From CAVVIO01 sp963748095 (GTDB lineage: Bacteria > Bacteroidota > Bacteroidia > Bacteroidales > UBA10428), in NCBI GenBank assembly GCA_963748095.1, contig CAVVIO010000096.1, forward strand, positions 1-10,147: a stretch of DNA of 10,147 bases. Direction: 5' to 3'. The notes under the pieces are model-generated. The model made no database searches and was not told the DNA's origin. It worked only from the letters and a program-made list of their open reading frames with translations. Below, in pieces: positions 1-6,097 of the stretch (positions are counted from its first letter, which is position 1; each line of letters starts with the position of its first letter). The translations under genes and the position numbers were made by a program.

Positions 1-73
1 CTGCCTCGCCAGGGCTCGAACCTGGACTCTTCTGATCCAGAATCAGACGTGTTGCCAATTACACCACGAGGCA
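1..73 (-). tRNA. tRNA-Gln (anticodon CTG)
   Basis: Read on the minus strand, the 73 bases fold into a complete cloverleaf: a 7-bp acceptor stem (TGCCTCG/CGAGGCA), a 4-bp D stem GTGT/ACAC, a 5-bp anticodon stem TCTGA/TCAGA with loop TTCTGGA, a 5-base variable region and a T arm CCAGG/CCTGG with loop TTCGAGC. The anticodon at loop positions 3-5 is CTG, which reads CAG (Gln). The U1-A72 first pair and discriminator G73 match the known identity elements read by bacterial GlnRS. Any encoded CCA would lie outside the window. The gene is on the same strand as, and about 80 bp downstream of, the synthetase gene that should charge it. Confidence 0.95.
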
Positions 74-85
74 ATTTTGTGCCTG

Positions 86-93
86 CAAAAGTA
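86..93 (-). promoter_or_regulatory. Bacteroidota -7 element upstream of tRNA-Gln
   Basis: On the minus strand this reads TACTTTTG, an exact fit to the Bacteroidota housekeeping -7 consensus TAnnTTTG, followed by CA. Transcription would begin about 6 bases downstream, a few bases before the tRNA 5' end. No convincing -33 TTTG box was found at the usual distance. The same ten bases (TACTTTTGCA) precede glnS. Confidence 0.55.
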
Positions 94-154
94 CAATTTT
101 TTTTTACCCGGCATTATTTTTTTGAAAGAAATACAATAATTGTCCGATAACTTT

Positions 155-1858
155 TTACTGGTTTTTATCGGCAATTTTAGTCCAGGCATCTCTTAAGGTT
201 ACGGTACGGTTAAATACAATACGATCGGGGGTGGTATCGCGATCGACGCAAAAATACCCCAGCCGTTCGAACTGAAAATTATCACCGGCTTTTGATTGTT
301 TTACAAATGGTTCTATATATCCATTGACAATTTTCAGTGAACCGGGATTCAGATTGTCCAGAAAATTTTGATTTTCACCGTATTCATAAGGATCTTCCTT
401 ACTGAACAAGCGGTCGTATAATCTTACTTCGGCTTCAACGGCATGTTTTACAGAGACCCAGTGCAAGGTGGCTTTCACTTTACGTCCGTCGGGGGAATTA
501 CCTCCATGTGAGGCGGGATCGTAGGTGCACTGTAATTCCACGATATTCCCCTGTTCATCTTTTTTTACTCCCGTACAGGTGATAAAGTAAGCGTAGCGCA
601 ATCGTACTTCACGTCCCGGCGCCAGCCGAAAGAATTTTTTAGGCGGGTCTTCCATGAAATCTTCACGTTCTATATAAAATTCTTTTGAGAACGGGACTTT
701 ACGGGTTCCCATATCTTCATCTTCAGGATTATTAACGGCTTCCAGTTCTTCTGTTAAGTCATCGGGATAATTCTCGATCACTACCTTCAAAGGATTGATG
801 ACCCCCATTACACGTTGTGCCCCTTTATTCAGGTCCTCGCGGATACAATATTCGAGCAGCCCAACGTCAATCACATTTTCGCGTTTGGCCATACCCACCC
901 TGTCGGCAAAGTCACGAATTGCTGCCGGGGTAAATCCTCTTCGCCGCAGGCCGGAAATGGTGGGCATACGCGGATCGTCCCAGCCGTTTACATGTTTTTC
1001 CTGAACCAGTTGCAAGAGCAAGCGTTTGCTCATCACGGTATAATTCAGGTTAAGCCGGGCAAATTCGTACTGATGGGTACGTGATTTGTTTATTTCCGGG
1101 TCGTCGATAATATGATCGAGAAACCAGTTGTATAAAGGCCGGTGAATTTCAAACTCCAGTGTGCACAGGGAATGAGTGATCCCTTCGATAAAATCGCTTT
1201 GTCCGTGGGCAAAGTCATACATGGGGTAAATGCACCATTTATCGCCGGTGCGGTGGTGCGATGCATGTTTGATACGGTACATCACCGGATCGCGCATGTG
1301 CATATTCGGGGAAGCCATATCGATTTTAGCACGCAACACTTTTGAGCCATCCGGGAATTCTCCCTTTTTCATACGTTCGAAAAGATGGAGGTTTTCCTCT
1401 GCCGAACGATTCCGGTAAGGGCTTTCTTTTCCCGGCTTTGTTAGTGTTCCCCTGGTGGCAGCCACTTCGTCGGCATTACTTTCATCAACATAAGCAAGGC
1501 CTTTTTTTATCAGCTTTACTGCCCATTCATATAACTGATCGAAATAATCGGAAGCATAATATTCGCGGTTTTCCCAGTCGAAACCCAGCCATCTGATGTC
1601 TTCCTTTATCGAGTCGACATATTCCACGTCTTCCTTTACCGGGTTGGTATCGTCGAAACGAAGATTGCATTTTCCATGATACTTTTCGGCCATCCCGAAG
1701 TTCAGACAAATAGATTTGGCATGTCCGATGTGCAGGTAACCATTCGGTTCCGGAGGGAAACGGGTAAGAACTTTACCTGCGTGTTTTCCGTTTTTCAGGT
1801 CGTCTTCGATAATGGCTTCAATAAAGTTTAATGATTTTTTATTTTCTTCCGTATCCAT
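155..1858 (-). CDS. glnS: Glutaminyl-tRNA synthetase (GlnRS)
   Basis: This 567-residue cytoplasmic enzyme is predicted to attach glutamine to tRNA-Gln using ATP (class I aminoacyl-tRNA synthetase). The class I signatures are present: PPEPNGYLHIGH with HIGH at residues 43-46, FDDTNP at 68-73, the GlnRS-typical YDFAHGQSDF block from about 214, and the KMSKS-type loop VMSKR at 275-279. The C-terminal part from roughly residue 345 corresponds to the anticodon-binding beta-barrels. The length is close to that of the E. coli enzyme (554), and no frameshift is seen. The ATG at 1856-1858 lies about 40 bases downstream of a TAnnTTTG element. The gene diverges from folB and is followed on the same strand by tRNA-Gln(CTG). 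GlnRS implies direct glutaminylation; whether a GatCAB route is also present cannot be seen here. Confidence 0.97.
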   Translation of the reverse strand: MDTEENKKSLNFIEAIIEDDLKNGKHAGKVLTRFPPEPNGYLHIGHAKSICLNFGMAEKYHGKCNLRFDDTNPVKEDVEYVDSIKEDIRWLGFDWENREYYASDYFDQLYEWAVKLIKKGLAYVDESNADEVAATRGTLTKPGKESPYRNRSAEENLHLFERMKKGEFPDGSKVLRAKIDMASPNMHMRDPVMYRIKHASHHRTGDKWCIYPMYDFAHGQSDFIEGITHSLCTLEFEIHRPLYNWFLDHIIDDPEINKSRTHQYEFARLNLNYTVMSKRLLLQLVQEKHVNGWDDPRMPTISGLRRRGFTPAAIRDFADRVGMAKRENVIDVGLLEYCIREDLNKGAQRVMGVINPLKVVIENYPDDLTEELEAVNNPEDEDMGTRKVPFSKEFYIEREDFMEDPPKKFFRLAPGREVRLRYAYFITCTGVKKDEQGNIVELQCTYDPASHGGNSPDGRKVKATLHWVSVKHAVEAEVRLYDRLFSKEDPYEYGENQNFLDNLNPGSLKIVNGYIEPFVKQSKAGDNFQFERLGYFCVDRDTTPDRIVFNRTVTLRDAWTKIADKNQ

Positions 1859-1898
1859 ATCAGTATAATTATAAGCGCTAATAGGTAAATGTAAAGTG

Positions 1899-1906
1899 CA
1901 AAAGTA
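1899..1906 (-). promoter_or_regulatory. Bacteroidota -7 element upstream of glnS
   Basis: The minus strand reads TACTTTTG (consensus TAnnTTTG) followed by CA, about 40 bases before the glnS ATG, leaving a 5' untranslated region of roughly 35 bases. It is identical over ten bases to the element before tRNA-Gln. A -33 TTTG box at standard spacing is not evident. Confidence 0.5.
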
Positions 1907-1968
1907 ATTATTTTATAGGCAATTGATTTATTCGAAATGAAAAGATTATTTTAACCGGATAATTTAAA

Positions 1969-1976
1969 TAATTTTG
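1969..1976 (+). promoter_or_regulatory. Bacteroidota -7 element upstream of folB
   Basis: TAATTTTG matches TAnnTTTG and lies 33 bases before the folB ATG, so the transcript leader would be about 27 bases. It sits in the 151-bp divergent spacer shared with glnS, about 60 bp from the glnS element. No clear -33 box is visible. Confidence 0.5.
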
Positions 1977-2009
1977 GTGCTTGTTTTTTGAATTTATCAG
2001 TTAATCGGT

Positions 2010-2360
2010 ATGGGACAGATACATCTGGAAAATATGGAATTTTATGCTTACCACGGGCATTTCAAAGAAGAACAGATCGTGGGAAATAAATTCCTGGTGA
2101 ACCTGGAACTTGAAACAGATCTGGAAAAAGCGGCTCTTTCCGATGACCTTAAAGACACATTGAATTATCATACAGCGTATCAGATCATAAAAAAGGAGAT
2201 GGAAAAAAAGTCATATTTACTCGAGAACATTGCCTCAAGAATTCTGGATGCCTTGTATACTGAATTTCCACAGATTGATTCTGCCCGTATTAAAGTTTCG
2301 AAAATGAACCCGCCAATGGGAGGAAAACTGGAAAATGTAAGTGTAACATTAACACGTTAA
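2010..2360 (+). CDS. folB: Dihydroneopterin aldolase (folate biosynthesis)
   Basis: The 116-residue protein has the length and motif order of FolB, which cleaves 7,8-dihydroneopterin to 6-hydroxymethyl-7,8-dihydropterin and glycolaldehyde in the cytoplasm, a step towards tetrahydrofolate. Visible hallmarks are YAYHGHF (YHG at 14-16), the acidic EE at 20-21 in the substrate-binding position, TLNY at 50-53, LLE at 70-72 and the catalytic-type lysine K98 in KVSKMNPP. The family works as a ring-shaped oligomer. The ATG at 2010 follows a -7 promoter element; there is no Shine-Dalgarno sequence, as expected for Bacteroidota. The next gene starts 2 bp after the TAA, so the two are probably co-transcribed. 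No other folate gene is in the window. Confidence 0.93.
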   Translation: MGQIHLENMEFYAYHGHFKEEQIVGNKFLVNLELETDLEKAALSDDLKDTLNYHTAYQIIKKEMEKKSYLLENIASRILDALYTEFPQIDSARIKVSKMNPPMGGKLENVSVTLTR

Positions 2361-2362
2361 CG

Positions 2363-2545
2363 ATGAAAATTGATAAGGGAAAACTGAAACGGTGTCCCAA
2401 ATGCGGAAAATTCTTTACCTGCCAGGGAGATGAGGATTGCTGGTGTGAAACGATGCAGATACCGAAAAAAAATACGATCAGGATCATGCAGGAATACTCC
2501 GATTGTATTTGCAGGGATTGTTTGAAAGAATACGAAAGCGAATAA
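2363..2545 (+). CDS. Small cysteine-rich CWC family protein
   Basis: This 60-residue protein has eight cysteines (C11, C14, C20, C26, C28, C48, C50, C53) arranged as CPKCGKxFxC, a central CWC triplet at 26-28 and a C-terminal CICRDC. This fits the cysteine-rich CWC family, a small presumed metal-binding (zinc-ribbon-like) domain of unknown function. Basic residues dominate the N-terminus and acidic ones the C-terminus; there is no signal peptide or membrane segment, so a cytoplasmic location is likely. It begins 2 bp after the folB stop, pointing to translational coupling, but a functional link to folate synthesis is only suggested by position. The spacing between cysteine pairs supports one or two metal sites; this is inference. 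Confidence 0.85.
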   Translation: MKIDKGKLKRCPKCGKFFTCQGDEDCWCETMQIPKKNTIRIMQEYSDCICRDCLKEYESE

Positions 2546-2578
2546 AAAATAATTCTATTCTTAGCAAATCAGGCAGGA

Positions 2579-3133
2579 TTATAAATCATCCGGAAATCTG
2601 TCAGGTTCCTTCAGGATAAAAGAAGAAAGCACTACAAAAATTCCTGTGATTGAGGCAAATACACCCAACAGAATGAAGATCTCCTTGGCTTGTGATGCGA
2701 TGGCAGCCATTAAAATGATGGCCATAAAACCAAATAATATTCCTGATAATAATTCGAACCACCAGTTTTTAATGTTATCCTTTATCAGGATAAAGGCTTC
2801 GCCAAAATGTAATATGCCCGTATAAAGCAGCCACAGGGCAATGATAATAATGATATTTGATACGGTAACATTTGGTAAGATATACAACATAATACCCACA
2901 AAAAAATCCATCAGGCCGTTGGTCAGTGTCCATTGCCAGTTGATCTGGGTCCTGTTCATCAGTGCCATCTGAATCATTAAAAGTCCGCTGATTAAGGCAA
3001 AAAGCTCGAAAATCCGGGCAAAGGTAGTAGAACCTTCACGGGGTTCGAAAAATGCAAATATACCCATCAGTATGATTAGCAGGCCACGGAATGTTAAAAG
3101 ATACCAGTGTTTGTATAGTTTTGTCCTTTTCAT
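2579..3133 (-). CDS. HdeD/DUF308 family six-helix membrane protein
   Basis: This 184-residue integral inner-membrane protein has six predicted helices at about 11-29, 38-58, 69-87, 92-115, 126-146 and 151-173. The first helix carries the family-like WYLLTFRGLLIILMGIFAF pattern (RG at 16-17 followed by a G-rich hydrophobic run and a proline at its end), and the same arrangement recurs in the protein, consistent with the repeated two-helix units of HdeD/DUF308. HdeD in E. coli is linked to acid resistance; the biochemical role of the family is not settled, so no function should be transferred. The charged tail (KEPDRFPDDL) is probably cytoplasmic. The gene is convergent with the folB unit (33 bp between stops) and divergent from the next membrane protein gene. 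The ATG at 3131-3133 is the natural start, since the basic MKRTKLYKH precedes helix 1. Confidence 0.82.
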   Translation of the reverse strand: MKRTKLYKHWYLLTFRGLLIILMGIFAFFEPREGSTTFARIFELFALISGLLMIQMALMNRTQINWQWTLTNGLMDFFVGIMLYILPNVTVSNIIIIIALWLLYTGILHFGEAFILIKDNIKNWWFELLSGILFGFMAIILMAAIASQAKEIFILLGVFASITGIFVVLSSFILKEPDRFPDDL

Positions 3134-3305
3134 TGTTATCAGTTGAGTAAGTTAAAAAGTAGGTAACGAATTTATCCTATTTTTTTCTATTGGCAAAGAT
3201 TTAGGTTAATATTCGGATTGGTTCAGGTAAACAGAACGGGATTATTTAATCGTAAACTATTCCGGTTTCAATTTGTTTCTGAAAATAAAATCTTTCAAAT
3301 TCATC

Positions 3306-4016
3306 ATGATCCCAATAATTAAGTACATCCCCATTCTCACAACCATTCTTTCCGGTTTATTTTTTATAAAAATTTACAAGCACTGGAGCAGTAAAAAATC
3401 GGTGATTTATTTGTTATGGTGGACCTTTGGTATATTGACATACGGATTAGGAACATTAACAGAAAGCCTTTTTGCCCTGTTTGGGTGGAATGTGGTGATA
3501 TTTAAAGCATGGTATATATTCGGTGCCATACTTGGAGGTGTTCCGCTGGCACAAGGCACCGTACATTTATTGTATAATAAAAAAGTTGCCACTATTTTAT
3601 CCATACTGATTATTCTGGCGATCCTGATTGTTTCGGCATTTATCATTTTATCACCGGTAGATTATGGCAATACGCTTCCTGCAAGGTTAACAGGTAGTGT
3701 GCTGGTATGGTCCGATATCAGGTTAATGACGCCGATTATTAATATGTATGCATTTATATTCCTGGTTGGCGGGGCTATATATTCTGCATGGAGATATTCA
3801 AAGGATCCGAATTTCAGAAAAAGAATGATCGGTAATATTTACATTGCCATTGGCGGTTTATTGCCCGGAATAGGCGGGGCTTTTACCCGTTACGGACATA
3901 CCGAGGTGCTCTATATTACCGAACTGATCGGACTTGCACTGATATTCCGGGGTTACCTCACCATTAAGAACGATAAATCCCTGTCTGTTCACAAAGTACA
4001 GCAGGAGGCAAATTAA
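3306..4016 (+). CDS. Seven-helix integral membrane protein, function unknown
   Basis: No family is recognised with confidence. From the ATG at 3306 the protein has 236 residues and seven predicted helices (about 8-24, 33-55, 66-90, 94-115, 141-162, 174-194, 200-219), short loops, and a basic hydrophilic C-terminus (from KNDKSL) that should be cytoplasmic by the positive-inside rule. The frame stays open upstream to a TTG at 3273, which would add 11 residues, but ATG is preferred because it directly precedes helix 1 and no Shine-Dalgarno sequence favours the TTG. Small motifs such as WSDIRLMTP, GGLLPGIGGAFTRYGHTE and a late ELIGLALIFRGYL could be tested by profile search. The topology recalls 7TM sensory input domains, but no output domain is attached. 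The gene diverges from the HdeD-like gene. Confidence 0.75.
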   Translation: MIPIIKYIPILTTILSGLFFIKIYKHWSSKKSVIYLLWWTFGILTYGLGTLTESLFALFGWNVVIFKAWYIFGAILGGVPLAQGTVHLLYNKKVATILSILIILAILIVSAFIILSPVDYGNTLPARLTGSVLVWSDIRLMTPIINMYAFIFLVGGAIYSAWRYSKDPNFRKRMIGNIYIAIGGLLPGIGGAFTRYGHTEVLYITELIGLALIFRGYLTIKNDKSLSVHKVQQEAN

Positions 4017-4162
4017 CCTGTTTCCTGTTTTCCGCACTTTTGAAATATGCCCTCTGTACCCCTTGATTTTATTGAATTGATTTTTGAATTTGGGTGTCCT
4101 AACCTCTTATAATTTCCTGCCATATTTATAAAACCAGGAGTTTTTCATATAGGTACGACTTA

Positions 4163-4193
4163 TTCCCCTCTTTGAGAGGGGTTAGGGGTGTGT
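4163..4193 (+). repeat. Left hairpin-bearing inverted repeat of the DUF559 unit
   Basis: This 31-bp sequence begins TTCCCCTCTTTGAGAGGGG and ends GGGGTGTGT. Its inverted copy at 4579-4609 differs at one base (T here, C there when both are read in the same orientation). Inside it, CCCCTCT-TTG-AGAGGGG forms a perfect 7-bp stem with a 3-base loop. The stop codon and last three codons of the DUF559 gene (Thr-His-Pro-stop) are encoded by this repeat. Confidence 0.9.
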
Positions 4194-4565
4194 CTTTTCG
4201 AAATCCCGGATGTAGTTTTCTATACTCCGTAAAACATTATCAATATCAAAATAAACTTCATCATCCTGAAATCGAAGAATTTTAATTCCCAGCTCATTCA
4301 TCTTTTGTTCCTTTTTTAAATCTTTTTCAAAAACTTCATCAAGCTGATGACTATAACCATCCAATTCGATTGCCAGCATCAGTTCATAACAAAAGAAGTC
4401 TAAAATGTAGTTGTCGATCGGCTTTTGCCTGTGAAAATCATAACCCATCATTTGTTTCGATTTCAGATAATGCCACAAAATAATCTCCGATTTTGTGGAT
4501 TGATTACGAAGAGTTCGTGCAAGTTTTTTCAATTTCGGATTATAAGGTATAATTTTTCTTGGCAT
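4182..4565 (-). CDS. DUF559 (Vsr-like, PD-(D/E)XK fold) endonuclease domain protein
   Basis: The 127-residue protein is essentially one DUF559 domain. Its features are an N-terminal basic helix (KLKKLARTLRNQSTKSE), E27 in the SEIILWHYL motif, the FHRQKPIDNYILDFF strand with Q47 and D56, then LAIELDGYSH with E67, D69, G70 and H72, and a last strand GIKILRFQDDEV. This order resembles very-short-patch-repair (Vsr) type nucleases within the PD-(D/E)XK superfamily; DNA cleavage is therefore plausible but unproven. There is no partner methylase, helicase or modification gene beside it, so a restriction role has no support here. The start ATG at 4563-4565 gives the full domain. The last codons, Thr-His-Pro-TAA, lie inside the flanking inverted repeat, and the other repeat occupies the 5' leader. 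Confidence 0.88.
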   Translation of the reverse strand: MPRKIIPYNPKLKKLARTLRNQSTKSEIILWHYLKSKQMMGYDFHRQKPIDNYILDFFCYELMLAIELDGYSHQLDEVFEKDLKKEQKMNELGIKILRFQDDEVYFDIDNVLRSIENYIRDFEKTHP

Positions 4566-4578
4566 AATTGGTTTATTT

Positions 4579-4609
4579 ACACACCCCTAGCCCCTCTCAA
4601 AGAGGGGAA
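4579..4609 (+). repeat. Right hairpin-bearing inverted repeat of the DUF559 unit
   Basis: This 31-bp sequence begins ACACACCCCTAG and ends CTCTCAAAGAGGGGAA; it is the inverted partner of 4163-4193 with one mismatch. It carries the same 7-bp stem (CCCCTCT/AGAGGGG, here with loop CAA). It lies immediately upstream of the DUF559 gene, so any transcript starting outside the unit would carry this hairpin in its 5' leader. Confidence 0.9.
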
Positions 4610-4630
4610 CGATTGTCATTCAATACTAAT

Positions 4631-4647
4631 TAGAGTCTGTCTATAAA
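4631..4647 (+). repeat. Left terminal inverted repeat of the insertion sequence
   Basis: TAGAGTCTGTCTATAAA pairs with the inverted sequence at 6270-6286 at 16 of 17 positions (one T/C difference). A possible 3-bp target duplication AAT lies outside each end (4628-4630 and 6287-6289), too short to be conclusive. Confidence 0.85.
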
Positions 4648-4710
4648 CAATAAATGTTAGTAAATCAATGTATTACAAGGGTATTAGTTTGATTTACTAT
4701 AGTTATCTTT

Positions 4711-6066
4711 ATGAGAAAAATGCAACTATTTGAAGATTTTAAGTTACTATTTGAGCAGCCGAATTGGAAGAATGACCTTGAATTAGGTCTGATAGACAGT
4801 ATATTAGAGAGACATCCGCATATTATTTCTACTTTGGGCGAAGGCATTTCCGATAGTAATAGTAAAAAGAAATTTGGAAGAAAAGATACCCCCAGTATTG
4901 AGCAAATCGTTAGAGCTGGTATTTACAAAGAATTGAAAGGTCTTGATTATCGGGAATTAGAATATGATCAGGAAGATTCACGCATAGCATCCTTGTTTAT
5001 AAAAATAGATCCATTACGACCATATAGTTTCCAGATGTATCAAAAGTACATATCCCGCATAAAGCCAGAGAAGCTTAGTGAAGTACTTGTAGAGTTAAAT
5101 AAGATAGCCATAAGTGAAGGTCTTGAAGATTTAGAAAAGATCAGGCAAGACACAACTACCATTGAGACCAATATTCATCACCCTACGAATAATTCTTTGA
5201 TATGGGATTGTATTAGAAAAAGCAATGACCACCTGAACAGGCTTAGCGCAGAGGTTAGTGGACTGTCATATCGCAATTACACTAAAGGAGCAAAAAAGAC
5301 CTACTTTAAAATAAATAACACAGCCTCTAAAGACATTAAGGTTAACCTGTTTACAAAACAACTACAAATATTTACTAAGTGCATCAACCAAGTATCTAAC
5401 GTGATAAAAAAAAAGGACATTTGCGTTAGTATTGAAGCCATAGTCTACATCTGCCTATTAGAAGACCTTTTACCAATTATGAAGCAGGTGTACGACATTT
5501 CTTTCAGAAAAGAGATAAAAGGAGAGACAGTACCAAGTAGCGAAAAGATATTTTCAATATTTGAACGCCACACCGATATTATAGTGAAGGGTAGACGCGA
5601 TATTATTTTTGGTCATAAAATAAACCTGACATCAGGAAAAAGCAACCTTATATTGGATTGCTATATGGAGAGGGGAAATCCAGCCGACACAAAACTGTAT
5701 GCCCCAACACTTGACAGGGTAATTGAGAATTACGACAAAACACCTCGTGATATTGCTGTAGATGGAGGGTTCGCCAGTAAACATAATATGGAACAGTCAC
5801 TTCAAAGGGGACTAGTAAATGTGGTATTCAATAAGATAGTTGGTAGTATGAAAAACCAAGTAAGTAGCTGTAATATGGAAACCCGTTTAAAGAAATGGCG
5901 CAGTGGAATTGAAGCAAACATTTCAAATTTAAAAAGAGGTTTTAAAATACACCGCTGCAACTGGAAAGGATGGATTAATTATCAATCTAAAGTACTTTGG
6001 AGTGTGTTAGCCTATAATATAAGGGTAATGTCCAATCTATTGATTGGACAAATTGATATTTTATAA
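4711..6066 (+). CDS. DDE transposase, ISNCY/IS1182-like
   Basis: The 451-residue protein is a cut-and-paste type transposase of the insertion sequence. An N-terminal region (about 1-130) with the GRKDTPSIEQIVRAGIYK segment resembles the DUF4372/DUF772-like N-terminus of IS5/IS1182-type enzymes. The likely catalytic triad is D147 in RQDTTTIETNIHHPTN, D351 in IAVDGGFAS and E401 in WRSGIEANISNLKRG, with the C-terminal helix that follows. The phrase TNIHHPTNNSLIWD is typical of transposases annotated as ISNCY; the exact family was not checked by search. The frame is intact, with ATG at 4711 (a second ATG three codons later). It probably has no partner protein. The gene ends inside a 9-bp stem-loop. 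Confidence 0.9.
   Translation: MRKMQLFEDFKLLFEQPNWKNDLELGLIDSILERHPHIISTLGEGISDSNSKKKFGRKDTPSIEQIVRAGIYKELKGLDYRELEYDQEDSRIASLFIKIDPLRPYSFQMYQKYISRIKPEKLSEVLVELNKIAISEGLEDLEKIRQDTTTIETNIHHPTNNSLIWDCIRKSNDHLNRLSAEVSGLSYRNYTKGAKKTYFKINNTASKDIKVNLFTKQLQIFTKCINQVSNVIKKKDICVSIEAIVYICLLEDLLPIMKQVYDISFRKEIKGETVPSSEKIFSIFERHTDIIVKGRRDIIFGHKINLTSGKSNLILDCYMERGNPADTKLYAPTLDRVIENYDKTPRDIAVDGGFASKHNMEQSLQRGLVNVVFNKIVGSMKNQVSSCNMETRLKKWRSGIEANISNLKRGFKIHRCNWKGWINYQSKVLWSVLAYNIRVMSNLLIGQIDIL
6029..6050 (+). terminator. Stem-loop over the 3' end of the transposase gene
   Basis: TGTCCAATC-TATT-GATTGGACA is a perfect 9-bp stem with a 4-base loop, encoding the last residues of the transposase. The stretch after it (AATTGATATTTTATAA) is only loosely U-rich, so termination is possible but not typical; it may instead shield the element from read-through. 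Confidence 0.4.
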
Positions 6067-6097
6067 CAAGCTATATATGTGTGTGTTATAAATTTTT
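6060..6097 (+). terminator. Possible AT-rich terminator after the transposase
   Basis: TTTATAACA (6060-6068) pairs perfectly with TGTTATAAA (6084-6092) over 9 bp around a 15-base loop, followed by TTTTT. The stem covers the transposase stop codon. It is AT-rich, so its stability is low; together with the hairpin just upstream it could end the transcript. Confidence 0.35.

Larger units (their letters stand above)
4163..4609 (-). mobile_element. Putative 447-bp DUF559 endonuclease element with hairpin inverted repeats
   Basis: A single gene fills the space between two 31-bp inverted repeats that match at 30 of 31 positions, each containing the same 7-bp hairpin. The gene overlaps the left repeat, and its ATG is 13 bp from the right repeat, so gene and repeats form one compact unit. 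There is no transposase. No target-site duplication was found at either edge. The repeat structure is seen directly; mobility is inferred from the terminal symmetry and from the position in a gene-poor spacer next to an insertion sequence. Confidence 0.6.

Noticed and set aside
144..171. Inverted arms CCGATAA/TTATCGG spanning the glnS stop codon
   Set aside because: The 7-bp AT-containing stem has a 14-base loop and no U-tract follows on the minus strand, so evidence for a terminator is too weak.
795..1709. Several open frames of 60-89 codons within glnS
   Set aside because: They lie entirely inside the well-supported glnS gene, on the opposite strand or in another frame, and show no protein motif.
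4151..4624. Target-site duplication around the DUF559 unit (ACGACT on the left, ACGATT on the right)
   Set aside because: The two similar hexamers are at different distances from the repeat ends and differ in sequence, so they are not a convincing duplication.
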